A DNA stretch of 64,000 nt from Planctomycetota bacterium (GTDB lineage: Bacteria; Planctomycetota; UBA1135; GCA-002686595): positions 62,001 through 126,000 of the forward strand of contig JADJLZ010000012.1 in assembly GCA_016709875.1 (NCBI GenBank), given 5' to 3'. This document shows, piece by piece, positions 22,070 to 36,464 of this stretch. Position 1 is the first letter of the stretch. Every line of letters starts with the position of its first letter. The notes under the pieces were generated by a model. It did no database searches. It saw only the letters and a program-made list of their open reading frames with translations, and was not told the origin of the DNA. The position numbers and the translations under genes are program-made.

Positions 22070-23719
22070 ATGATGCGCATGGCTCGCTCCCCGGAGCGGG
22101 AGGCTGAGGTCCTGCACGGGATGGAGACGCGCGGTCGATCCCGACGTTGGGCAGCGCTCGCGGCGCTGATCCTGCTGCTGGAGTTCCTCTGGCTGATGGG
22201 GAGGTACACCACGGCCACCCTGCCGCAGTCGGACCAGACCTGGTCGCTGTGGATGCACCGCGCGAAGTTCCTGCCGCAGATCGGGCTGGCGGTGGTGACG
22301 ATGCTGCTACTGTTCCGCGGCATCGACCGCGCCCCGGCGAAGCCGCGCGCGGACGTCGCACCGGGTGGACGCACGGCGGCGAGCAGACTCGCCATGCTCG
22401 CGGCGCAACTCGCCGCCTTCGCGTTGCTGGCCTGGACGACGGCGATCGTCTTCGAGGGTCACCTCGAGCAGGCCCGCCATCCGTTCGCCTGGATCGCGGC
22501 TTGGCTGTGCGCTGCCGCGCTCGCCTCGCTGCTCGGGGTGCTGCTCTTCCTGCCGCTCTCCGAACTCCTGTGCGCGCTCGCCCGGCGCCGGAACGTGATC
22601 GTCGGCGGCGCCTTTCTCGGCCTGTTCGCCTGGTGGGCGGGCCAGTACGCGGCGAACGAGCTCAGCCTTCCGCTGCGCACGCCGACGCTCTGGCTGGCGG
22701 GCAAGCTGATCCGTCTCCTCCAGCCCGACATCATCATCGACACGCCGAAGTTCGAGATCGCCTCGGCGGACTACGACTTCTGGGTGAGCATCGCCCCGGA
22801 GTGCTCGGGCTTCGAAGGCATGGGGCTGATGGCCGTCGCCGCGATCGGCTACGTGTTCGTCTTCCGGCGCCGGCTGCGCTTCCCGCAAGCGCTGCTGCTG
22901 CCGATCCTGGGTGTGATCGGGATGTGGTTCCTGAACGTCCTGCGCATCTTCCTGCTGGTGATGATCGGGGTGCGCGGATCGAAGGAGATCGCCTTCGGCG
23001 GCTTCCACACGCTGGCGGGGACCTTCGCCTTCTGCCTGGGGATGCTGGGCCTGGTGCTGCTCGCGACCCGCGCGGGCTTCTTCTCGACGCCGGGCGAGCG
23101 CGCAGCGAGCCTCGAGGAACGCGACGGCACGGCCGCGTATCTCGCGCCGTTCCTGTTCGTGATCGCGATCGGCATGGTCGCGAGTTCCTTTCGCGAGGCG
23201 GAAGAGTGGCTGCAGGTCGTGAAGCTCGTACTGCCTGCCGCGCTGCTGTGGCACTTCCGTGGAAACTACACGATCGATGCTCGCGCGAGCTGGGTCTCGG
23301 GCCTCGCGTTCGGCGCGCTGAGCTTCGTGCTGTGGATCGCGATCGTGCCGTTCCTCGCGCCGGCCGGGGTCGCGGGCGCGGCGAGCGCCGCGTGGTCGGC
23401 GGCGCAGATCGCGGGCAACGTGCTCGTCGTGCCCATCGTCGAGGAGCTCGCCTTCCGCGGCTTCCTGATGCGCCGGCTCAGCGCCGTGCATTTCGAGGAG
23501 ATCGAGGGCCGCCAGGCCTCGATCTTCGCCTGGGTGCTGAGCTCGGTGCTCTTCGGCGTGCTGCACGGCCACTGGATCGCGGCCACGGCGGCCGGCGCGC
23601 TGTTCGGATACGCGTACATGCGCCGCGGCCGGCTCTTCGACGCGGTGCTCGCGCATGCGGTCGCGAACGCTCTGCTCGTCGCCTACGCGGCGCTGCGCGG
23701 CGATTGGTCGCTGGCCTAG
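22070..23719 (+). CDS. Exosortase fused to a CPBP (CAAX-type) intramembrane protease
   Basis: This is a 549-residue polytopic protein. The N-terminal half is an exosortase with all three catalytic residues: Cys245 (APECSGFEGMG), Arg292 (FLNVLRIFLLV) and His313 (GGFHTLAGTFAF). The C-terminal half is a CPBP/Abi protease. It has EELAFRG (Glu458-Glu459, Arg463), FGVLHGHW (His499) and HAVAN (His529, Asn533). Exosortases cleave and transfer PEP-CTERM-like proteins at the membrane. The same fusion is known for the exosortase E/protease type paired with VPEID-CTERM targets, and the two small genes immediately upstream supply matching substrates. An alternative start at 22121 gives a 532-residue protein that begins just before the first helix. 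Roles of the two active sites relative to each other are not established. Confidence 0.9.
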   Translation: MMRMARSPEREAEVLHGMETRGRSRRWAALAALILLLEFLWLMGRYTTATLPQSDQTWSLWMHRAKFLPQIGLAVVTMLLLFRGIDRAPAKPRADVAPGGRTAASRLAMLAAQLAAFALLAWTTAIVFEGHLEQARHPFAWIAAWLCAAALASLLGVLLFLPLSELLCALARRRNVIVGGAFLGLFAWWAGQYAANELSLPLRTPTLWLAGKLIRLLQPDIIIDTPKFEIASADYDFWVSIAPECSGFEGMGLMAVAAIGYVFVFRRRLRFPQALLLPILGVIGMWFLNVLRIFLLVMIGVRGSKEIAFGGFHTLAGTFAFCLGMLGLVLLATRAGFFSTPGERAASLEERDGTAAYLAPFLFVIAIGMVASSFREAEEWLQVVKLVLPAALLWHFRGNYTIDARASWVSGLAFGALSFVLWIAIVPFLAPAGVAGAASAAWSAAQIAGNVLVVPIVEELAFRGFLMRRLSAVHFEEIEGRQASIFAWVLSSVLFGVLHGHWIAATAAGALFGYAYMRRGRLFDAVLAHAVANALLVAYAALRGDWSLA

Positions 23720-23825
23720 CGCCCGCCGCGCCGAACTTGCCCCTCGGAGAACCCGTGACTATTCTCCATCCCGCAGCCGGGCGAAGCGCACAGGAATTGC
23801 AGCCGGATACGGGATCGACACGAGC

Positions 23826-24917
23826 ATGAGCAGACACAGCGTGGCGGACCGCCTCCGACTCTCGGTCATCAGTCTGGTCGTGACGCTGGTACTCGGCGAG
23901 ATCGTCGCGCGCATCTGGGTCGCGGCGCGCTGGCCGGCGGAACGCATCGAGCAGCTGACCACGCACACCTCGACGCGCGGCCGCTTTGCGAGCCACCCGT
24001 ACCTGCCCTTCGCGCTCGCCCCGGGTTTCGAGGACATCAACTCGCTCGGCTACCGGGGTCCGGAGATCGCGCGCCTGAAGCCCGCGGGCGTGCGGCGTTT
24101 GGCTTGCATCGGCGCCTCGACGACCTACGGCCTGAACGTCAGCGCCGAAGAGGCGAACCCCGCTCGGCTCGGCGAGTTGCTGAAGCAGAAGTACGGCGCG
24201 TGGGAAGTGATCAACGCGGGCGTGCCGGGCTGGATGTCGACCGAGTCACTCGTCGACCTCGAGCTGCGCGTACTGCCATTGCAGCCCGATGTCGTCGTCA
24301 TCCTGCAGGGGCGCAACGAGCTCTTCCCGCAGGCCTACAACGGCTTCCAGCCCGACTACAGCCACTTCCGGCGACCGGGATTCAACTACACGGTCTCGAA
24401 CTACGGCCACAAGGAGCTCTTTCGCTGGTCGCATCTCGCGATGCTCGCGTGCACGCTGCGCGGCGAACGTTTCGGCTGGTCGGAGAAGGCCGAGCACCCG
24501 CTCTACGGCGGGATCGTGTGGGAGAATCGTCCGACGACGGACGAGGCCGAGCGAAACTTGCAGGATCCCGCGCGCATGTCGACGCTGCGCTCGGACCTCG
24601 AGTCGATGATCGAAGTCTGCAAGGCGCGCGGGATCCTGGTCGTGGTTTGCACGATCGCGTTCCGACCCGAGAAGCTCGCCATGGACGAGCTCGCGCCTGA
24701 TCCGCGCATCGCACCTGTGCTGGCACAGCAGGTCGAGCGCAACAACCAGCTCGCGCGCGAAGTGGCCGCTCGCCTGGGGGCCGCGCTCGCGGACACCGCG
24801 CGACTCGGCGAGCGCCCGGAACTCTTCACCGACGATTGCCACATGACCGCCGAGGCGCACCAGCTCTTCGCCCAGATCGCCTACGACGCACTGCTGCCGC
24901 TCCTGGAAGCCCACTAG
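23826..24917 (+). CDS. Membrane-anchored SGNH/GDSL-type hydrolase
   Basis: This 363-residue protein has one N-terminal membrane helix (about 12-30) and a periplasm-facing SGNH hydrolase domain. Block I is ACIGASTTYG with Ser98 as probable nucleophile; block II is NAGVPGW; block III is LQGRNE; the Asp-His pair is in TDDCHMT near the C-terminus. Such enzymes remove or transfer O-acyl groups on surface glycans or lipids. It follows the exosortase by 106 bases on the same strand and may belong to the sorting system or to glycan acylation. Substrate is unknown. Confidence 0.85.
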   Translation: MSRHSVADRLRLSVISLVVTLVLGEIVARIWVAARWPAERIEQLTTHTSTRGRFASHPYLPFALAPGFEDINSLGYRGPEIARLKPAGVRRLACIGASTTYGLNVSAEEANPARLGELLKQKYGAWEVINAGVPGWMSTESLVDLELRVLPLQPDVVVILQGRNELFPQAYNGFQPDYSHFRRPGFNYTVSNYGHKELFRWSHLAMLACTLRGERFGWSEKAEHPLYGGIVWENRPTTDEAERNLQDPARMSTLRSDLESMIEVCKARGILVVVCTIAFRPEKLAMDELAPDPRIAPVLAQQVERNNQLAREVAARLGAALADTARLGERPELFTDDCHMTAEAHQLFAQIAYDALLPLLEAH

Positions 24918-25104
24918 CTCGCGTACGCCCTTTTTTTCCATGTCCGGAGAGGGTCCGGAATCCATCCGGGAATCGCTCGCAGTGCGCCGGAGTCGCTATA
25001 CTTCAGGGTTGTCATCCAAAACATCGAACTCGCAAGTTCGCCCTGCGCCCGACCGTGCGAGCAGCTGAATCCCCACTCGCAGTTCGCAGGAATCCAGGAG
25101 CGGC
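24918..25104 (+). promoter_or_regulatory. Intergenic region with promoter for the sugar-nucleotide genes
   Basis: A T7 run (near 24932) follows a GCGTACGC palindrome just after the SGNH stop and may help termination. TATACT (24997-25002) is a good -10 box, giving a leader of about 95 bases. No good -35 is seen at 17 bases. AGGAG sits before the ATG at 25105. Confidence 0.4.
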
Positions 25105-26103
25105 ATGAAGGTCTTCGTCACCGGTCACAAGGGCTACATCGGCAGCCATCTCGTCGACATCCTGAAGCAGGAGGGCCACACGGTCGTGGGCTGCGACCTG
25201 GGTCTCTTCGACGGCTGTGCCTGGGAGAAGGTCGTCCCCGCCGACATCGATCTGGTCAAGGACACGCGCAAGCTCGAGGCCAAGGACATCCAGGGCTGCG
25301 ACGCGATCATGCACCTTGCGGCGCTCTCGAACGACCCGATGGGCGCGCTCGACGGCGGGCTGACGCTGGACGTCAACCGCGACGCCTCGGTGCGCCTGGC
25401 GAAGCTCGCGAAGCAGGTCGGCGTGCCGCGCTTCCTCTTCGCCGGCAGCTGCTCGGTCTACGGCAAGGGCGTCAAGCTCGACCTCGACGAGAGCGACCCG
25501 CTGCAGCCGCTGACAGCCTACGCGCAGTCGAAGATCGAGTCCGAGATCGAGATCTCGAAGCTCGCCAGCGAGCATTTCAGCCCGGTTTTCCTGCGCAACT
25601 CGACCGCCTACGGCCACTCGCCGATGCTGCGCATCGACCTCGTGGTGAACAACCTGATCGGTTCGGCGCTGGCCTATGGCGAGATCCGCATCCAGTCCGA
25701 CGGCTCGCCCTGGCGCCCGTTGATCCACTGCCGCGATATCGCGCGCGCCTTCGCGGCCTTCTCGCAGGCCCCGCGCGATGCGGTGCACAACAAGGCCGTC
25801 AACGTCGGCGCGAACAAGGAGAACTTCCAGGTGCGCGACGTCGGCAACCAGGTCGAGCGCCTCGTGCCGTCGGCCAAGATCACCTACACCGGCGAGGTGG
25901 GCGCGGACCCGCGCAACTACCGCGTCAAGTTCGACATGCTCGGCCGCGTGCTGCCCGGCTTCAAGCTGCAGTACAGCCTCCAGAGCGGCATGGAGGAACT
26001 GCACAAGAAGATGGTCGACCACAAGTTCTCGAAGGCCGACTTCGAGGGCGAACAGTTCGTCCGCTTGCGCACGCTCAAGAACCGCATGCAACTGCTGCGC
26101 TAG
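25105..26103 (+). CDS. NAD-dependent sugar epimerase/dehydratase (extended SDR)
   Basis: This is a 332-residue extended short-chain dehydrogenase. The NAD motif GHKGYIG is at residues 7-13 and the catalytic Tyr139-x3-Lys143 (AYAQSK) is intact, with Ser in AGSCSVYG. Such enzymes epimerise or dehydrate nucleotide sugars. The gene opens a plus-strand run with an RfbC-like epimerase and a second SDR, facing an RfbF-type cytidylyltransferase. A CDP-sugar substrate is therefore reasonable but unproven. AGGAG lies 5 bases before the start. Confidence 0.88.
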   Translation: MKVFVTGHKGYIGSHLVDILKQEGHTVVGCDLGLFDGCAWEKVVPADIDLVKDTRKLEAKDIQGCDAIMHLAALSNDPMGALDGGLTLDVNRDASVRLAKLAKQVGVPRFLFAGSCSVYGKGVKLDLDESDPLQPLTAYAQSKIESEIEISKLASEHFSPVFLRNSTAYGHSPMLRIDLVVNNLIGSALAYGEIRIQSDGSPWRPLIHCRDIARAFAAFSQAPRDAVHNKAVNVGANKENFQVRDVGNQVERLVPSAKITYTGEVGADPRNYRVKFDMLGRVLPGFKLQYSLQSGMEELHKKMVDHKFSKADFEGEQFVRLRTLKNRMQLLR

Positions 26104-26115
26104 ACCGAGGATCCC

Positions 26116-26664
26116 ATGCTCTTCACGCAAACGCCGATCCCCGGTGCCTTCCTGATCGACCTCGAGAAACGCGGCGACGACCGCGGCTTCTTCGCGCGCC
26201 TCTTCTGCGAGAAGGAATTCGCCGCGCACGGGCTCGTGACGCACTTCGTGCAGGTCAACAACTCGCTCAGCGCGACGCGCGGCACGCTGCGCGGCATGCA
26301 CTACCAGCTGTCGCCCAAGGCCGAGACCAAGCTCGTGCGCTGCGTGCGCGGCGCGCTGTGGGACGCGATCGTCGACCTGCGAGCGGGCTCGCCGACCTTC
26401 GGCAGGAGCTTCGGCGCAGAGCTCTCGGCGGAGAACCGGCGCATGATGTACGTGCCCAAGGGCTTCGCGCACGGCTTCGTGACGCTCAGCGACGCGACCG
26501 AGGCGGTCTACTTCGTCGACGAGTTCTACGGGCCCGAGCAGGAGCGCATCGCGCGCTGGAACGACCCGAAGTACGCGATCGAGTGGCCGATCCAGCCGGT
26601 CGTGCTCTCCGACAAGGACCGCGACGCGCGCGACTTCGACTCCAAGTGGCACCTCGGCGGCTGA
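26116..26664 (+). CDS. rfbC: dTDP-4-dehydrorhamnose 3,5-epimerase-like protein
   Basis: This is a 182-residue RmlC/RfbC-family cupin. The typical active-site segment RGTLRGMHYQ is present (His62), as are VRCVRGALWDAIVDLR and the VPKGFAHGF motif. Full RmlC epimerises dTDP-4-keto-6-deoxyhexose at C3 and C5. Some relatives act on CDP or other NDP sugars at one position only. The accompanying cytidylyltransferase, with no rmlA or rmlB here, makes a CDP-linked substrate possible. GAGGA lies 7 bases upstream. Confidence 0.85.
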   Translation: MLFTQTPIPGAFLIDLEKRGDDRGFFARLFCEKEFAAHGLVTHFVQVNNSLSATRGTLRGMHYQLSPKAETKLVRCVRGALWDAIVDLRAGSPTFGRSFGAELSAENRRMMYVPKGFAHGFVTLSDATEAVYFVDEFYGPEQERIARWNDPKYAIEWPIQPVVLSDKDRDARDFDSKWHLGG

Positions 26665-26665
26665 G

Positions 26666-27601
26666 ATGAAGATCCTCTTCACCGGCGCGAGCTCCTTCAC
26701 CGGGCAGGCTTTCGTGCGCGAGCTCGCCGCAGCCGGCTGCGAGGTGACCGCCACCTTCCGCCAGTCTCCCGAGTCCTACCCCGACGAACTGCGCCGCAAG
26801 CGCAGCGCATCCGCGGCGGAGGTCTGCCGGCCCGTGTACGGCGTTGCGTTCGGCGACGAGGGCTTCCTCGAACTCGCCCGGCAGGGCGGCTTCGACCTGC
26901 TCGCGCACCACGCGGCCGACGTCACGAACTACAAGAGCGCCGACTTCGACACGGTCGAGGCGCTGCGCAACAACACGCGCAATCTCGGCGCGCTGCTCGC
27001 GGCGCTGCACGCGGGAGGCACGCGGCGCGTGCTGCTCACCGGCAGCGTCTTCGAAGGCGGCGAGGGTGCGGGCTCGCAAGGCCTGCCGGACTTCTCGCCC
27101 TACGGCCTTTCGAAGGCGCTCACGGCGCAAGCCTTCCGCTACTACTGCGCGCGCGCCGGGCTGGCGCTGGGCAAGTTCGTGATCCCCAACCCCTTCGGCC
27201 CCTTCGAGGAGCCGCGCTACACCGCGTACCTGATGAAGAACTGGTTCGCGGGCGCCACGCCGACCTGCTCGAGCCCAAGCTACGTGCGCGACAACATCCA
27301 CGTCTCGCTGCTCGCGAAGGAGTACGTGCGCTTCGCGAAGGGACTGCCCGCCGAGGGCTTTGCGCGCTGCAATCCGAGCGGCTACGTCGAAAGCCAGGGC
27401 GCGTTCACGCTGCGCCTCGCCGAGGCGATGCGGCCGCGCCTGGGGCTCGCCTGCGCCGTCGCGCTCGCAAGGCAGACCGAGTTCCCCGAGCCGCGCGTGC
27501 GCATCAACACGGACCAGCCGGACGCCGCTGCGCTCGGCTGGGACGAACAGCGTGCCTGGGACGAGTTCGCGCAGTACTACCGCGCGCTCCACAAGAGCTG
27601 A
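26666..27601 (+). CDS. NAD-dependent nucleotide-sugar epimerase/reductase (SDR)
   Basis: This 311-residue SDR has the cofactor motif TGASSFTG at residues 6-13, a GSVFEGG segment and a YGLSK active-site tetrad (Tyr-x3-Lys). It starts two bases after the preceding stop, so it is co-transcribed. It may perform the final reduction of a 4-keto sugar made by its neighbours. The specific product cannot be told from sequence. Confidence 0.85.
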   Translation: MKILFTGASSFTGQAFVRELAAAGCEVTATFRQSPESYPDELRRKRSASAAEVCRPVYGVAFGDEGFLELARQGGFDLLAHHAADVTNYKSADFDTVEALRNNTRNLGALLAALHAGGTRRVLLTGSVFEGGEGAGSQGLPDFSPYGLSKALTAQAFRYYCARAGLALGKFVIPNPFGPFEEPRYTAYLMKNWFAGATPTCSSPSYVRDNIHVSLLAKEYVRFAKGLPAEGFARCNPSGYVESQGAFTLRLAEAMRPRLGLACAVALARQTEFPEPRVRINTDQPDAAALGWDEQRAWDEFAQYYRALHKS

Positions 27602-27617
27602 GGACCCCGTGCGCGAG

Positions 27618-28418
27618 CTAGCCGACCGCCCAGGGCGCCTTGCCGCTGGCCCAGAGCTTCTCGAGTTGCTCGCGGTCGCGCTGCGTGTCCATGCAGCCCC
27701 AGAACCCGCGATGCTTGTAGATACTGAGCTTGCCGTCGCGCGTGAGGTTCACGAGCGGATCGCGCTCGAGGATGCAGCCCTCCTCGCTGGAGAGGTAGGG
27801 CAGGAACTCGCGCTTGAAGAAGAAGTAGCCGCCGTTGATCCAGTTGTTGGCGAAGTCGGGCTTCTCGCTGAACTCCTCGACGCGCTCGCCGGAAACGCGC
27901 AGCTCCCCGAAACGCGAGGGCGGCGGAACGCCCAGCACGGTGCCCACGCGGGCCTGTGCGAGGTGAAAGTCGTACTCCTGCGCGAGGTTCACGTCGGTCA
28001 AGCCGTCGCCGTAGGTCACGGCGAACTGCGGCGAGTCTTTCAGGTACTTCGCGGCAGCGCGTGCGACGCGCGCGCCGGTCATGGTCAGCTCGCCCGTATC
28101 GGCCAGCGTGACCTCCCAGTCCTGCTCGTGGTCGATCGAATGCACCTTGACGTCGTTGGTGCGCAATTCGACCGTGAAGTCGCTGTTGAGCGAGGCGTAG
28201 TTCAGGAAGTACGACTTGATCGCGTCGCCCTTGTAGCCCAGGCACAGCACGAACTTGCGGAAGCCGTGGTGCGCGTAGCTGTGCATGATGTGCCACAGGA
28301 TCGGGCGGTTGCCGACCGGCACCATCGGCTTGGGGCGCAGCTCGGTCTCTTCGCGCAGGCGCGTTCCCAGGCCTCCGCAGAGCACGAACACGGGTACTTG
28401 GGATCGGTCGAGGCTCAC
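27618..28418 (-). CDS. rfbF: Glucose-1-phosphate cytidylyltransferase
   Basis: This 266-residue nucleotidyltransferase makes CDP-glucose from CTP and glucose 1-phosphate. The family motif CGGLGTRLREET (from residue 14) and RPKPMVPVGNRPILWHIM are present, as are VTYGDGLTDVN and NWINGGYFFF. It is convergent with the SDR genes, with stops 16 bases apart, and starts at a GTG with AAGGAA upstream. The usual next enzyme, CDP-glucose 4,6-dehydratase (RfbG), is not obvious in the window unless one of the SDRs fills that role. Confidence 0.92.
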   Translation of the reverse strand: MSLDRSQVPVFVLCGGLGTRLREETELRPKPMVPVGNRPILWHIMHSYAHHGFRKFVLCLGYKGDAIKSYFLNYASLNSDFTVELRTNDVKVHSIDHEQDWEVTLADTGELTMTGARVARAAAKYLKDSPQFAVTYGDGLTDVNLAQEYDFHLAQARVGTVLGVPPPSRFGELRVSGERVEEFSEKPDFANNWINGGYFFFKREFLPYLSSEEGCILERDPLVNLTRDGKLSIYKHRGFWGCMDTQRDREQLEKLWASGKAPWAVG

Positions 28419-28457
28419 GTGATTCCTTCCGGACTGCGTCGGGTGTGCGGGCTGCGC

Positions 28458-28463
28458 TATGCT
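28458..28463 (+). promoter_or_regulatory. Candidate -10 box before the GT2 gene
   Basis: TATGCT lies 47 bases before the ATG at 28511 in the 92-base divergent gap. No convincing -35 is seen. Confidence 0.3.
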
Positions 28464-28510
28464 GGAAAACCGCGCCTAATGCGCAGACGATACCGAAGGC
28501 GGCCGTCCCG

Positions 28511-29521
28511 ATGAAGCTCCTGGTCGTGATCCTCAACTACCGCGTGACCGACCTCACGCTCGATTGTCTGCGGTCGCTGGAGGGCCGGATCGAGCGCATG
28601 CCGGCGACACGCGTCGCCGTGCTCGAGCACGGCACGGGCGGAGATGCCTACGAGCGCCTGCGCACGGCGATCGAGGCCAACGGCTGGGGCCGCTGGGCGG
28701 ACCTCTCGCAGGTCGAGGTGAACCGCGGCTTCTGCGGCGGAAACAACCTCGTGATCCGCGCCGCTCTCGCCTCGGAGGACCCGCCCGAGTACGTGCTGCT
28801 GCTCAACGCGGACACGCTCGTCGGTGACGGCACGCTGGAGAAGCTGGTCGAGTTCATGGACCGCACGCCGCGCGCGGGCGTGGCGGCCGGAACGATCGTC
28901 GGCCCCGACGGGGTGGTCCACGGCGCGCCCTTCCGCTTTCCGGGCATCGCGTCCACGATCGACAACGGACTCGGGCTGGGGCTGGTCTCGAAGCTGTTCA
29001 AGCGCTGGACGGTCGTGGATCCCAAACCTGTCGTCGACACGCGCGTCGACTGGATCCCGGGCACGTGCATGATCCTGCGGCGCACCATGCTCGAGGAGAT
29101 CGGGCTGCTCGACGAGGGCCTCTACACCTACTTCGACGACATCGACATCTGCCTGCGGACGCGGCGCGCCGGCTGGGAGGCCTGGTTCGTGCCGGGGAGC
29201 CGCGTCGTGCACCTGGAAGGCATGTCGACGGGCGTCGCCGCGCGCTTCCAGAAGCGCCGGCCCGCGTACTGGTTCCAGGCGCGTCGGCGCTTCTTCCTGA
29301 AGAGCCACGGCGCGCTGTACACCACCCTGATCGATACCGCCTTCCTTGCGAGCCTCGCGCTCGGCAAATTGAGGCGCGCGATCCAGGGCAAGCCCGATCC
29401 GGATCCGCCGCACATGCTCGGCGATTCGTTCCGCAACAGCGTCTTCTGCACGGGATTCCAGGTGCGCGAGGTGCAGAACCCCGCGCTGCTCGAATCGCAA
29501 ACCGCATCACCCTCGACTTGA
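28511..29521 (+). CDS. GT2-family glycosyltransferase (rhamnosyltransferase-like)
   Basis: This is a 336-residue cytoplasmic GT-A fold enzyme. NRGFCGGNNLVIR, LLLNADTLV (nucleotide-sugar Asp), WIPGTCMILRR and YFDDIDICLRTRRAG are the motifs of WbbL-type family 2 transferases, which often move rhamnose or other deoxyhexoses. This fits the adjacent 6-deoxysugar-type genes. The ATG at 28511 begins MKLLVVILNYR, the conserved first strand. Confidence 0.88.
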   Translation: MKLLVVILNYRVTDLTLDCLRSLEGRIERMPATRVAVLEHGTGGDAYERLRTAIEANGWGRWADLSQVEVNRGFCGGNNLVIRAALASEDPPEYVLLLNADTLVGDGTLEKLVEFMDRTPRAGVAAGTIVGPDGVVHGAPFRFPGIASTIDNGLGLGLVSKLFKRWTVVDPKPVVDTRVDWIPGTCMILRRTMLEEIGLLDEGLYTYFDDIDICLRTRRAGWEAWFVPGSRVVHLEGMSTGVAARFQKRRPAYWFQARRRFFLKSHGALYTTLIDTAFLASLALGKLRRAIQGKPDPDPPHMLGDSFRNSVFCTGFQVREVQNPALLESQTASPST

Positions 29522-29543
29522 GCGCCTCGCGCGCACGCGAACC

Positions 29544-30695
29544 ATGCTCGCCGTACTCTTGCTCCTCGTCCCGCAAGCCGCCGCGCCGAACCCCGACGCC
29601 GCACGCGTGCTGGTCGTCGTGAACGTCGACAGTCCGGCCGCGGTGGAGATCGCCGCGGACTACTGCAGCCGACGCGGGGTCGGCGAGCGGCTCGAGGTGC
29701 ACTGTCCCGACTCCGCGCTGGACGCTGCGCGCGAGACGATCTCCTACGCGCAGTTCGCCGGCGCGGTCGAGATGCCGCTGCGCGCTGCGCTGGCGGCGCG
29801 ACCGCAGATCGATTTCGTCGTGCTCACGAAGGGCATCCCGATCCGCCTCACGGGCGCGCCGGGCCTGGGGATGGACGGGAAACAGCCCTCCGTGGACAGT
29901 TGGATCGCGGCCTTCGGATACGAGAAGCTCGCGACTGCGCAGCGCGTCGCGCTGCACGACACAGACTTTCACGGAAACGCGTACGTGAATCGCTTCTGGA
30001 AATCGACGCGCCCCTTCTCACACCGCGATTTCGGCGGCTACCTCGTGACGCGCCTCGACGGCTACACCGTCGCCGATGCCAAGGCGCTCGTCACGCGCTC
30101 GCTCGCGGCGGAGGCGCGCAAGCCCGAGGGCGAGATCCTGCTCGACGCCTGCGCGGGCTTCGGTTTCGAGAGCGCCGACGCGCAGCCCGTCTCGATTCCT
30201 CCCGGAGTGGAGAAGGTCGAGGAGCTCTCGACCGCCAGCTTCAACACGGACCTCGTGGAAGCCGCGACGCTGCTCGAGAAGCGCGGCCAGCGCGTGCGCC
30301 TCGACAAGAAGTCGCGCTTCGTCGGGAGTAACGAGCCGCTCGCCGGCTACGCCTCGTGGGGCAGCAACGATCTGCAGTACGCGGTCGACCGCTACCACGA
30401 GTTGCGCTTCGTGCCCGGTGCGCTGGTCGAGACCGCGGTCTCGACCAGCGCGCGCACTTTCCTGGCGACGAAAGGCGGGCAATCGCTCATCGCGGACCTG
30501 CTCGCGCAGGGAGCGACGGGCGCGAAGGGCTACTGCGACGAGCCGCTCGTGCAGGCGGTGGCCTCCCCGACGATCCTCTTCGAACGCTACCTGCGCGGCT
30601 GGACGCTCGCGGAGAGCTACTACGCGGCCTCGCGCCTGGTGGGCTGGGAAGACATCGTGATCGGCGATCCGATCTGCAGGCCGTACCGCAAGTGA
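29544..30695 (+). CDS. TIGR03790-family secreted protein (exosortase-associated)
   Basis: This is a 383-residue protein with a short signal peptide (residues 1-13). The family pattern RVLVVVNVDSPAAVEIA is at the N-terminus, with FVVLTKGIPIRLTG in the middle and ASPTILFERYLRGWTLAESY at the C-terminus. TIGR03790 is of unknown function but was defined as confined to species that encode exosortases. Finding it some 6 kb from an exosortase supports the sorting system. It is not itself a sorting substrate, having no C-terminal helix. It follows the glycosyltransferase by 22 bases. Confidence 0.85.
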   Translation: MLAVLLLLVPQAAAPNPDAARVLVVVNVDSPAAVEIAADYCSRRGVGERLEVHCPDSALDAARETISYAQFAGAVEMPLRAALAARPQIDFVVLTKGIPIRLTGAPGLGMDGKQPSVDSWIAAFGYEKLATAQRVALHDTDFHGNAYVNRFWKSTRPFSHRDFGGYLVTRLDGYTVADAKALVTRSLAAEARKPEGEILLDACAGFGFESADAQPVSIPPGVEKVEELSTASFNTDLVEAATLLEKRGQRVRLDKKSRFVGSNEPLAGYASWGSNDLQYAVDRYHELRFVPGALVETAVSTSARTFLATKGGQSLIADLLAQGATGAKGYCDEPLVQAVASPTILFERYLRGWTLAESYYAASRLVGWEDIVIGDPICRPYRK

Positions 30696-30707
30696 GCGAC
30701 TGCGCGC

Positions 30708-36460
<5,753 letters not shown>

Positions 36461-36464
<4 letters not shown>

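Noticed and set aside
24925..24945. Rho-independent terminator at the T7 run after the SGNH gene
   Set aside because: The only symmetry before the T-run is an 8-base palindrome without a loop, which cannot form a stable stem.
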